Assembly (NCBI GenBank): GCA_025057275.1 | Contig: JANWXQ010000059.1 | Location: forward strand, 1-64,000 | Direction: 5' to 3' | DNA length: 64,000 nt | Source of the DNA: Chitinophagales bacterium | GTDB lineage: Bacteria; Bacteroidota; Bacteroidia; Chitinophagales; UBA10324 | Part shown: piece by piece, positions 27,293 to 35,552 of the stretch | Layout: each line of letters begins with the position of its first letter | Position numbering within the stretch: position 1 is the stretch's first letter | The notes under the pieces: model-generated | Seen by the model: only the letters and a program-made list of their open reading frames with translations | Databases searched by the model: none | What the model was told of the DNA's origin: nothing | Program-made: the position numbers and the translations under genes

Positions 27293-28654
27293 ATGCAACT
27301 GTTCAAGCCTTTGGTGCTAGCGGTGGGGCTTGCATCCGGCCTGAAGGCCCAGCCCCTGTTGGTGGATAAAGTGGTGGCCATCGTGGACAACCGCATCATT
27401 CTGCTGTCCGATGTGGAACAGGCCTATCTGCAAATGACCCAGCAACCCAGCACCCGGCTTACAGAATCGTTGAAGTGTCAGTTGCTGGATCAGATGATGA
27501 CCGAAAAGCTTCTTGTCCGTCAGGCCGAGCTGGATAGCATTGTGGTGTCTGCCGATCAGGTAGAGCAGGAACTGGATCAGCGCATCCGTTACTTCAGCGC
27601 CATGATCGGTTCGCAGGAAAAGCTGGAGACGTATTATGGAAAAAGTATATTGGAGATCAAGGAAGATTTCCGCGAGCAGATCCGCGAACGGCAGTTAGCC
27701 GACCGCATGCGCAGCACCATTGTGGAGGGCATCAAAATCACCCCTTCCGAAGTGGCTGCCTATTTTCAATCCCTGCCGCCTGACAGCCTTCCTTATTTCA
27801 ACACGGAAGTCGAGGTCATGCAACTGGTCGTTTATCCCAGGGTGAACGACATGGTCCGGCAATACACCCGCCAGCGCATGGAAGAGCTGCTGGCCCGGGT
27901 AAAAAAGGGAGAAGATTTTGGCGCCCTGGCCCGCACCTATTCCAAGGATCCCGGTTCTGCCGAGCAGGGAGGCGATCTGGGTTTTATTAGCCGCGGCGAG
28001 TTGGACCCTGCAGTAGAGGCTGCGGCTTTTTCCCTCAAAACCCCTAATGAGGTTTCCGATATCGTGGAGTCGCGCTATGGTTTTCACATCATCCAGTTGC
28101 TGGAACGTCGCGGCGGCCGCATCCGCATCCGCCACATTTTGCTTAAACCGGAAATCACCACGTACGACATAACACGAGCCAGCCGAAGGGCCGACAGCAT
28201 TTATCAGTTGCTGCGGAACGGAGCCTACAGCTTTGAGCGGGCCGTAGGAATGTTCAGCGAAGACGACCAAAGTCGTTCGGGTGGCGGTTTGCTCATCAAT
28301 CCGTCCACGCAGAATTCCACGTTTGAGCTTGCCGATCTGGCGGCATTGGATGCAGCGTTGGTACCGGCCTTGGATACATTGCAGCCCGGGCAGTTTACCG
28401 CACCCCTGTTGTTTCGCAACCGGCAGGGTGAAAGCGGCTTCCGCATTCTTTATTTGAAATCCCGCAAACCTCCGCATCAGGCCAATCTGCGCGATGACTT
28501 TGAACGCATCCAGCAAATGGCCCTGACCGGCAAGCAGCTGGAAGCGGTGAATCGCTGGCTCGCTGAACGCATGGCCACAACGTACATTTACCTCAGTCCT
28601 GAGTTTAAATCCTGTCCCGAACTAAAAAAATGGAACCGACGCGATCCGCAATAA
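27293..28654 (+). CDS. surA: SurA-like periplasmic chaperone/PPIase
   Basis: 453-aa exported protein from the ATG at 27293, which gives a clean signal peptide (MQLFKPLVLAVGLASGLKAQ); the frame opens at 27251. SurA N-terminal domain with VDKVVAIVDNRIILLSDVE (about 23-41), first parvulin domain (about 170-270, with DPGSAEQGGDLGF and RYGFHIIQL), and a second, more divergent parvulin domain (about 275-400). It escorts unfolded outer-membrane proteins to the assembly machinery, as expected in an organism with many barrels and T9SS cargo. The last 25 bp overlap the moxR start. Confidence 0.92.
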   Translation: MQLFKPLVLAVGLASGLKAQPLLVDKVVAIVDNRIILLSDVEQAYLQMTQQPSTRLTESLKCQLLDQMMTEKLLVRQAELDSIVVSADQVEQELDQRIRYFSAMIGSQEKLETYYGKSILEIKEDFREQIRERQLADRMRSTIVEGIKITPSEVAAYFQSLPPDSLPYFNTEVEVMQLVVYPRVNDMVRQYTRQRMEELLARVKKGEDFGALARTYSKDPGSAEQGGDLGFISRGELDPAVEAAAFSLKTPNEVSDIVESRYGFHIIQLLERRGGRIRIRHILLKPEITTYDITRASRRADSIYQLLRNGAYSFERAVGMFSEDDQSRSGGGLLINPSTQNSTFELADLAALDAALVPALDTLQPGQFTAPLLFRNRQGESGFRILYLKSRKPPHQANLRDDFERIQQMALTGKQLEAVNRWLAERMATTYIYLSPEFKSCPELKKWNRRDPQ

Positions 28655-29613
28655 CCTTCGACAGCGATGCTGCGGCTGTGGACGGCCTGGCCGCCGTGTA
28701 CGAAAAACTGCAACAGCAAATCGGCCGCATCATTATCGGTCAGCACGATGTGGTAGAGCAGGTGCTGACCAGCATATTGTGCGACAGCCACAGCCTTCTG
28801 GTGGGTGTGCCCGGTTTGGCAAAAACCCTGTTGGTTAAAACCGTTGCCAATGCGTTGGACCTGTCGTTCAAGCGCATTCAGTTTACCCCTGACCTGATGC
28901 CATCCGACATCATTGGTTCGGAGGTCATGGATGAATCGCGGCATTTTTATTTCAGCCAGGGCCCTGTGTTTGCCAACATTGTACTTGCCGATGAAATCAA
29001 CCGGACTCCGCCCAAAACGCAGGCCGCATTACTGGAAAGCATGCAGGAAAAATCCGTTACCGTGGCCGGCCAGGTGCATCCCTTGCCCGACCCGTTTTTT
29101 GTGTTGGCTACGCAAAATCCCATTGAACAGGAGGGCACGTATCCGCTTCCTGAAGCACAATTGGATCGCTTCATGTTTGAAATCCGGCTCAGCTATCTGT
29201 CCATGGATGATGAACTGCGCATGGTCAAAGAAACTACCTCACTGCAAAGGCCTGCTTTGGAAAAGGTGCTTGGCGCCGATGACATCCGCTATTTCCAAAA
29301 ACTGATTCGCAAGATTCCGGTTGCCGATAACGTGATGCAGTATGCCGTAATGCTGGCCCGTCGAACACGTCCCCAGCAACCGGAAGCCCCTTCTCTGGTT
29401 AACGAGTATGTGGCATGGGGAGCCGGCCCCCGCGCCTCCCAGTTTCTGGTGCTGGGCGCCAAATGCCATGCTGCGCTTCACGGCAAGTACTCTCCGGATA
29501 TAGAAGATGTACAGGCTGTTGCTTTGCCTGTGTTGCGCCATCGCATGGTGCGCAACTACAAGGCCGAAGCAGAAGGCATGTCCATAGAACAGATTGTAGG
29601 CCGCCTGTTATAA
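28630..29613 (+). CDS. MoxR family AAA+ ATPase
   Basis: 327-aa cytoplasmic AAA+ ATPase of the MoxR group. Walker A GVPGLAKT (about 59-66), Walker B VLADEINR (about 118-125), sensor region ATQNPIEQEGTYPLPEAQLD, and an AAA-lid C-terminus. MoxR proteins act as chaperone-like factors often paired with VWA-domain proteins; no VWA gene follows here. The start overlaps the surA 3' end by 25 bp in another frame, indicating tight coupling. The pairing with SurA-type genes is typical of the phylum in my experience, but the mechanistic link is unknown. Confidence 0.94.
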   Translation: MEPTRSAITFDSDAAAVDGLAAVYEKLQQQIGRIIIGQHDVVEQVLTSILCDSHSLLVGVPGLAKTLLVKTVANALDLSFKRIQFTPDLMPSDIIGSEVMDESRHFYFSQGPVFANIVLADEINRTPPKTQAALLESMQEKSVTVAGQVHPLPDPFFVLATQNPIEQEGTYPLPEAQLDRFMFEIRLSYLSMDDELRMVKETTSLQRPALEKVLGADDIRYFQKLIRKIPVADNVMQYAVMLARRTRPQQPEAPSLVNEYVAWGAGPRASQFLVLGAKCHAALHGKYSPDIEDVQAVALPVLRHRMVRNYKAEAEGMSIEQIVGRLL

Positions 29614-29654
29614 ACGCTTGCCTCGTTACCCGTATTTTCACTTTTCGCTGTTCC

Positions 29655-30413
29655 ATGGATTCCCTGCTGCAGTGGGTGCTCGTCTTTTCCCTTTCAATGG
29701 GAGGTCGCCTTTTGGAGGTGGACCCACTGGGCAATCTTTATGTAGTAGGCAACAACCAGCAGTTATCCAAACTGGACTCCACGGGAACACTGTTGTTCAC
29801 TTATCCGCAAAACCGGTACGGCACCCTGGCTCAGGTGGATGTTTCCAATCCGATGAAGGTTTTGCTGAGCTACCCCGATTTCGCCCAGGCGGTTGTGCTG
29901 GACAATACCCTGTCCGAACTCGGCCTGCTGGCGTTAAAACGCTCCGGAATCAATGCGTTTTCGGCTATGGCTTACTCCCGCCGCGATAATACCATCTGGC
30001 TTTTTGATCGGGAAAACTGGAACCTGAAAAAAGTGGATTTCCATGGCACGATTGTGCTCAATGCGCCTGACCTGCTCCAGCAAACGGGTCAAACACTGGA
30101 ACCTGCCGTGATGCGCGAACACGAAAACCGGATTTATGTTGCTGATGCCCGGCAGGGAGTCTGGGTGTTTGATGCCTTCGGTTTGTTTCTCGAACAGTTG
30201 CCAGTGCCTCCCGTTACTGATTTTCAGATAGTGGATGAATATTTTATCGGCATTTCTGATGCGGAAACCTTTGTGTACCACTTACGCAACGGGCAACGTA
30301 AAAGCATCAGTCTGCCGGGAAATTCCACAAACGCCTGCGTTCGCTATCGGGCCGGCCGTTGGTACGTGCTCAGCCCTGATGGGCTATGGGTGTATCAACA
30401 TACACCTCGCTGA
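29655..30413 (+). CDS. Beta-propeller-like protein of unknown function, 252 aa
   Basis: The frame opens at 29415 inside moxR, but the ATG at 29655 gives an N-terminus with a hydrophobic stretch (MDSLLQWVLVFSLSM) that may act as a signal or anchor. The body contains repeated propeller-like blades (LEVDPLGNLYVVGNNQQLSKL, ENRIYVADARQGVWVF, YFIGISDAETFVYHL) with a final blade at the C-terminus (GRWYVLSPDGLWVYQH). No catalytic motif is visible. It is 41 bp after moxR and probably ends that operon. I do not recognise the family. Confidence 0.65.
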   Translation: MDSLLQWVLVFSLSMGGRLLEVDPLGNLYVVGNNQQLSKLDSTGTLLFTYPQNRYGTLAQVDVSNPMKVLLSYPDFAQAVVLDNTLSELGLLALKRSGINAFSAMAYSRRDNTIWLFDRENWNLKKVDFHGTIVLNAPDLLQQTGQTLEPAVMREHENRIYVADARQGVWVFDAFGLFLEQLPVPPVTDFQIVDEYFIGISDAETFVYHLRNGQRKSISLPGNSTNACVRYRAGRWYVLSPDGLWVYQHTPR

Positions 30414-30550
30414 CACTTTTCTGACGATTCTTTTAGTAATCAGCATATACTGCATCTGAAAAACTTTTCGTGCTTATTACGAAACATTTTGTTTGCATTA
30501 CAGTAAAAACCCCTGTTCGCACCTGTGCTGCAAGCCCAACTGCCCTCTTC

Positions 30551-32845
30551 ATGACCTCTTCTACCCTCATCAAAGCTTCTTTTGGCTTTTTTCGGAAAGC
30601 TTGGCATAGCCTTTTTCTGATCCTTGTTACGTTGGCGTGCATACAGTCTAATGAGCCGGCTATTGCCCAATGTTCTCTTCCTAAGGTTCCCTATGCTACC
30701 GTTAGCACGTGGACGGCTTGTACAGCCACACTTACCTGGGGCCGGGTAAACGGCGCTTCACATTATAGCGTAAAATACAAGTTTAAAGATGCCACCGGCT
30801 GGATAAAGCTATCCAACGTCATTACCGACACGTTTTTTGTTTTTACCAATTTATTGCCCGACACCACCTATAAGTTTGCCGTAGCCGTTGTGTGCAGCAA
30901 CGGCAGCAACTCTGGATACAAGAATGTCCAGAAAAAAACATCCAAAGCCACCAACCCTGTCAATTTTACTGCTACCGACCCGATGGGCGTTTCCATCCGA
31001 TTGACCTGGACCCCGGTATGCCCTGTCTTGCAATACAATATCCGCTACAGGAAAACCGGAACAAACACCTGGACCACCATCAATGCGGCCACAGCCGGTA
31101 TTCAATATACGGTTAACGGATTGACCCCTCAAACCGATTACGAGTTTCAGATTCAGGCGCAAACAGCTAAAGGCACCGATGGCTGGTCTGCGAGCATTTT
31201 CAAAAATTCCGAGGTGGTACCGCCGCCGCCACCGATGCCGCCGCCCAAGCCCAACTTCATAATTTACATGCTGGACGACGGTCGCTACGATAACTATGCC
31301 CCAAACGGGGGTCCCAGCTGGTTTCAGTCACCTACCATCAACCGAATTGCACAGGAAGGAATCAACTTTCTGTATTCCTTCCCCACCACTTCGCTGTGTG
31401 CGCCCAGCCGGGTGTCCATTTACACAGGGCTCTATGCGCATAAACATGGAACTATTGATAATAATACCCGCCGTTTTTACGGACTTTATCACATTCAGCA
31501 AATTCTGAAAGACAACGGTTACTACACGGGTTTCATTGGCAAGTTTGGCCAGTTTCAGGGCGACCCGGAAGGTTTTGACTGGTGGGCAACGTCCAGTGGA
31601 AACATCTTTATGAATCCACAATATGAAATAAACAATAAGGATACCCTCATTACCGGTCATATCTCAGATGCTTATCAGGATCTGTCCATCCGCTTCCTGA
31701 ACAGCGTGCCGCCTGGCAAAAAGTTTTTGCTCATGTTTTTCACTCGGATACCTCACCTGCCCACCACCCCCAGGCCGGAAGACACCAATCTGTATGTAGG
31801 CCAGCAGATGCCGCTGCCCACCAATATGTCCAACTACGCATATAATTTTCCTTCCTTCTTTTACAACGGAGGAGGGCACAAATGGAATAAAAACGCGCAA
31901 CAGACCGATTCGATCAAGCGCAGGGATTTTCAGTGCCTCAATGGCGCCGAACGCAACATGGCCGCCTTGTTTAATTGGCTGGAAACGAGAGGACTTTTAG
32001 ACAGTACCCTGATCCTGTTCACCTCTGACAATGGCTACCTTCAGGGAGAACATAACCTGGAAGCCAAACAGCTCATGCAGGAGGAGTCGATTCGTGTTCC
32101 CCTGTTTGTCCGTTTGCCCGCCTGGTTTCCTCCGGGTACCGTTTCTACCGTTCAGACCCTAAACGTAGACATCCCGGCCACCATCCTGGATGCTGTAGGC
32201 ATTCCCGACACCTTCGGTTTTGACGGGGAATCATTATTTCGGCTGTACAACGGTCAGGTCCAACGCAAATACATCTATTATCAGTTTTTCGGCGACAGCA
32301 ACACGCCTCAAATCCGCGGAGTGCGCAGCAGTCAGTACAAATACGTCAAACACTATTGTAACCAGCCCACCGAAGAATTCTATGACCTGGTTAATGATCC
32401 TAAGGAAAATACCAATTTGATCAACACGGCCAGCTACGCCAGCATCATCAACACGTACCGCCAGGTACTCGACAGCCTGCGGCAGGCCTTGAGCGACAAC
32501 ATCCCGCCCAACAGTTCCTGCCAGTTGAACAATGTTCTTTATTCCCGTGATGCACAGGAAGAGTTGCCCGGCGAAGGGGAACCGGAGGAAGATTTCTTTA
32601 CGGTACGCATTTATCCCAATCCGGCATCGGAACAGGTGCACATCAGTTACGCCGATCCCCTTCGGGAAGACTTTACCCTCATGGTGCATAAAGTTACAGG
32701 CGAGCAGCTTTTTGCGCAGCGGTTTACCAACAGCAACACTTGCCAGGTTCGGCTGGAAACCGCGCAATGGGCTTCGGGAACGTATGTGGCAACCCTCCAC
32801 AAAGGGGGTCGCTGGCACAAGCAGCTGTTTCATTTGCAACATTAA
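30551..32845 (+). CDS. T9SS-exported sulfatase with two N-terminal FN3 domains
   Basis: 764-aa secreted enzyme from the ATG at 30551 (the frame opens at 30470; this start gives a signal peptide ending in AIAQ). Order: two fibronectin type III domains (about 43-130 and 133-221), a proline hinge (PPPPPMPPPKP), an S1-type sulfatase domain (about 234-640), and a type A sorting domain with RIYPNPASEQ. The formylglycine site is CAPSR at Cys283; metal ligands fit DD at 242-243 and FTSDNG. It hydrolyses sulfate esters, probably of polysaccharides. The maturase needed to convert the Cys is not in the window. A clear terminator follows. Confidence 0.92.
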   Translation: MTSSTLIKASFGFFRKAWHSLFLILVTLACIQSNEPAIAQCSLPKVPYATVSTWTACTATLTWGRVNGASHYSVKYKFKDATGWIKLSNVITDTFFVFTNLLPDTTYKFAVAVVCSNGSNSGYKNVQKKTSKATNPVNFTATDPMGVSIRLTWTPVCPVLQYNIRYRKTGTNTWTTINAATAGIQYTVNGLTPQTDYEFQIQAQTAKGTDGWSASIFKNSEVVPPPPPMPPPKPNFIIYMLDDGRYDNYAPNGGPSWFQSPTINRIAQEGINFLYSFPTTSLCAPSRVSIYTGLYAHKHGTIDNNTRRFYGLYHIQQILKDNGYYTGFIGKFGQFQGDPEGFDWWATSSGNIFMNPQYEINNKDTLITGHISDAYQDLSIRFLNSVPPGKKFLLMFFTRIPHLPTTPRPEDTNLYVGQQMPLPTNMSNYAYNFPSFFYNGGGHKWNKNAQQTDSIKRRDFQCLNGAERNMAALFNWLETRGLLDSTLILFTSDNGYLQGEHNLEAKQLMQEESIRVPLFVRLPAWFPPGTVSTVQTLNVDIPATILDAVGIPDTFGFDGESLFRLYNGQVQRKYIYYQFFGDSNTPQIRGVRSSQYKYVKHYCNQPTEEFYDLVNDPKENTNLINTASYASIINTYRQVLDSLRQALSDNIPPNSSCQLNNVLYSRDAQEELPGEGEPEEDFFTVRIYPNPASEQVHISYADPLREDFTLMVHKVTGEQLFAQRFTNSNTCQVRLETAQWASGTYVATLHKGGRWHKQLFHLQH

Positions 32846-32872
32846 ACCCCTCCATAATCCACAAGCGCAGAG

Positions 32873-32895
32873 TCCTTCCCCTACGGAAGGATTTT
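32873..32895 (+). terminator. Rho-independent terminator after the sulfatase gene
   Basis: TCCTTCC (32873-32879) pairs with GGAAGGA (32885-32891) over a 5-nt loop, followed by TTTTG. It lies 28 bp after the sulfatase stop. Confidence 0.7.
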
Positions 32896-32976
32896 GTGTT
32901 TAACAGCCAGACCGATCGCATCAGCTTAAATGCCTTCCCGGCCTATAGATAAGTATCTTTTCTAATTTGGGCTGTC

Positions 32977-34116
32977 ATGCTGCTATACCACACCGACATT
33001 CACTACGCACGGCAGCGAGTGGACGAACTCAATCACGAGGCATGGCAAAGCTATCTGCATCACGATGTCGATGCGCTTTATGCTGCCCGCGAAGCCGAAC
33101 AGTTGGCTCGCGAAGCAGGTTACATCATTGGCTGCGCTGATGCCCTGCAAAACCAGGCCCGCTGCGCCCGAGTTTGGGCTGATTTTCGCAAATCGGCCGA
33201 ATTGTCAAGGCAGGCTTATGAGCTTTATGAACAAGCCAATCACCGCTCTGGCATGGCTGATGCCCTCAGCAACATGGCATTTATGCACATCAATCTGGAA
33301 GAATACGAACGGGCGCTGCCTCTGGCTGTTCGGGCTGAACAATTGGCAAACCGCAGCAACCATGTTGCTGTACAAAGTTTTGCCTGTCTGGTTAAGGGCA
33401 TGGCCTGTGAGCACCTGAGTCAGTTTGATCGGGCACTGCACAACCACCGCAGGGCTCTAGACTATAGCCGTTCTGCACAGGATGAGATAGGGGCTGCTTC
33501 TGCTTTGCTCAATATCGGCATTGTCATGCGCAAAACCGGCCGTCTGTCCTCCGCTATGGAATACGTGAATGAAGCCGAACACATCTTTGCACGGCATAAC
33601 ATTTTGTTGCTGATGGCCTCAGCGAAATATTATCAGGCACAACTTCAAGAGGATTCTGATGAGCTGGACCGGGCTTTTGAATTGTTGCAGGATGCCTTGG
33701 CCATGGTAAAAAAAATTCGTCATGCCCAGGGGCAGGGCCCATTGTACCTGCGGATGGGAGCCGTTCGCCGCAAGCAGTTGCGCTATGAGGAAGCCGAAGA
33801 ATACCTGTTGCAAAGTGTAGAACTGTCGCGCAGTTACGGAAAACACCAGGCCGAATGCAAAGGCCTTCTGGAACTGGCTTTAGGTTATTTAGCCCGGAAC
33901 AAAATCCCGCAGGCTATTGCTACGCTTGACGATGCCCTTGCGACTGCCGAATTTCACGGACTCGCCGGCATGCAACACATGCTGCAGCGACACCTCGGAC
34001 AGGCCTATGCCGCCAAAGGTCAATGGCGGCAGGCTTTTCTGGCCATGGAACGGGCGGCCCAGTTGCAGCAGGAACTATCCAGACGCTACCGCTCTCTTGC
34101 TTCCATGCTGCAGTAA
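32977..34116 (+). CDS. Cytoplasmic TPR-repeat protein, 379 aa
   Basis: All-helical protein of tandem TPRs (about eight to nine, for example DALSNMAFMHINLEEYERAL and SALLNIGIVMRKTGRLSSAM). It has no signal peptide, membrane segment or catalytic domain. It ends in a short coiled-coil-like helix (LQQELSRRYRSLASMLQ). TPR arrays of this kind commonly sit upstream of GGDEF, cyclase or kinase domains; here the frame stops exactly where an output domain would begin and nothing recognisable follows. It could be a scaffold or an eroded sensor. A terminator precedes it and an MFS gene follows after about 100 bp. Confidence 0.85.
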   Translation: MLLYHTDIHYARQRVDELNHEAWQSYLHHDVDALYAAREAEQLAREAGYIIGCADALQNQARCARVWADFRKSAELSRQAYELYEQANHRSGMADALSNMAFMHINLEEYERALPLAVRAEQLANRSNHVAVQSFACLVKGMACEHLSQFDRALHNHRRALDYSRSAQDEIGAASALLNIGIVMRKTGRLSSAMEYVNEAEHIFARHNILLLMASAKYYQAQLQEDSDELDRAFELLQDALAMVKKIRHAQGQGPLYLRMGAVRRKQLRYEEAEEYLLQSVELSRSYGKHQAECKGLLELALGYLARNKIPQAIATLDDALATAEFHGLAGMQHMLQRHLGQAYAAKGQWRQAFLAMERAAQLQQELSRRYRSLASMLQ

Positions 34117-34203
34117 GACAGCCTGGAGTTAGCCTCCTGGCGCCATGCCACCAACTGCATCGGGTTACCCTTGTGTCGCCTGATGACCATCAGGGCAAAC
34201 TGC

Positions 34204-34211
34204 TACATTTG
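34204..34211 (+). promoter_or_regulatory. Putative -7 element (TACATTTG) of the MFS gene
   Basis: Perfect TAnnTTTG match, 13 bp before the ATG at 34225, so the leader would be about 10 nt or less. It also supports that start over the earlier in-frame codons from 34171. No -33 TTG at the normal spacing. Confidence 0.45.
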
Positions 34212-34224
34212 TCGCCGCCTAACT

Positions 34225-35493
34225 ATGCGCCATTCTGAAGGCCATCCCTCCACCACCCTGCAGCGGCATTGGTACAACATGGCTGTTATTGTGTCAGCGC
34301 TAGGCTATTTCGTTGATGTGTATGATTTGCTGCTGTTCGGTATCGTTCGCGTGCCCAGTTTGATTGACCTGGGGTATAGCGGCGAGGAGCTGTTGCACAA
34401 GGGCGCCTACCTGCTCAACTGGCAGATGGGTGGCATGCTGGTGGGCGGCGTGCTGTGGGGCATCTGGGGCGACAAGAAAGGGCGGCTCAGCGTGCTGTTC
34501 GGATCCATTGCCCTTTATTCAATAGCAAATATCCTTAATGGAACGGTGCAAAGTATCGGCATGTATGCCTTTTACCGGTTTATTGCCGGCATAGGGCTGG
34601 CCGGTGAGCTGGGTGCAGGCATCACCTTAGTGGCGGAAGTCATGACCAAAGAGCATCGGGGATATGGCACGACCATCGTCAGTGCTTTTGGCATCTTTGG
34701 CGCCGTGGTGGCCGCCATCGTTGCCGATTGGTTTGACTGGCGAACGGCCTATTACATCGGAGGCGGTCTGGGTCTGGTGCTTCTCGTGTTGCGCATCAGC
34801 GCTTATGAATCCGGTATGTTTCATCACATGCGAAAGGAAACCGTTAGCCGGGGAAATTTTCTGGGTTTACTCTACCGGCGGCAACAGTTTCCCCGCTACA
34901 TGCGCGGCATTCTCATCGGCGTACCCATATGGTTCGTGATTGGCATTCTGATCACTTTTGCTCCCGAATTTGCCCAATACCTTCAGGTGGCTTTGGACGA
35001 AAATGGCAAAACCCTGATTGAGGCAAGCAAAGCCATCATGTACCACTATGCCGGCGCAGCTACCGGTGCCCTCTTCTGCGGCCTGCTCAGTCAGTATTTG
35101 CGCAGCCGCAAAAAAGCCCTCTTTTATTTTCTGGCTGCAGATGCCCTGGGCGTTTTTGCCTATTTCCTGCTGACGGGCTCTTCTGCGGCGGTGTTTTATC
35201 TGTATTGTTTTTTGTTTGGCGTGGCCAACGGCTATTGGAGCGTGTTCATCACAGTGGCGAGTGAGCAGTTTGGCACCAACATCCGGGCCACCGTAACCAC
35301 CTCAACTCCCAATTTTGTTCGCGGAGCGGTGGTACCCATCACTACTTCGTTTGTCTGGCTCAGCCAGCAGGGCATGGGGCTGATGGGTGCAGCACTGCTG
35401 GTGGGTGCCGTCGTGCTGGCGCTGGCCTTCGTATCTCTTTACCTGACGGAAGAAACCTATGGAAAAGACCTTAACTACCTGGAACCTTTCTGA
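34225..35493 (+). CDS. MFS transporter, sugar/metabolite-proton type
   Basis: 422-aa inner-membrane protein with about 12 predicted membrane segments. The loop 2-3 motif GDKKGRLSVLFGS is the MFS signature, and the first helix contains ALGYFVDVYDLLLFGIV, a charged pattern seen in the sialate/aromatic-acid:H+ symporter group. The substrate cannot be fixed; GlgE and maltokinase just downstream are suggestive of a sugar but the 59-bp gap does not prove an operon. The ATG at 34225 is preferred because of the promoter element 13 bp upstream. Confidence 0.88.
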   Translation: MRHSEGHPSTTLQRHWYNMAVIVSALGYFVDVYDLLLFGIVRVPSLIDLGYSGEELLHKGAYLLNWQMGGMLVGGVLWGIWGDKKGRLSVLFGSIALYSIANILNGTVQSIGMYAFYRFIAGIGLAGELGAGITLVAEVMTKEHRGYGTTIVSAFGIFGAVVAAIVADWFDWRTAYYIGGGLGLVLLVLRISAYESGMFHHMRKETVSRGNFLGLLYRRQQFPRYMRGILIGVPIWFVIGILITFAPEFAQYLQVALDENGKTLIEASKAIMYHYAGAATGALFCGLLSQYLRSRKKALFYFLAADALGVFAYFLLTGSSAAVFYLYCFLFGVANGYWSVFITVASEQFGTNIRATVTTSTPNFVRGAVVPITTSFVWLSQQGMGLMGAALLVGAVVLALAFVSLYLTEETYGKDLNYLEPF

Positions 35494-35552
35494 TGATTTC
35501 ACCGAATCGTTCCGCCTGAAAAAAGCTCCTGAAGTGCAAACAGTAATGGTTT

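Noticed and set aside
32955-32970. TATCTTTT and TAATTTGG before the TPR gene
   Set aside because: Each is one mismatch from TAnnTTTG with no -33 TTG at the right spacing; not reported as a promoter.
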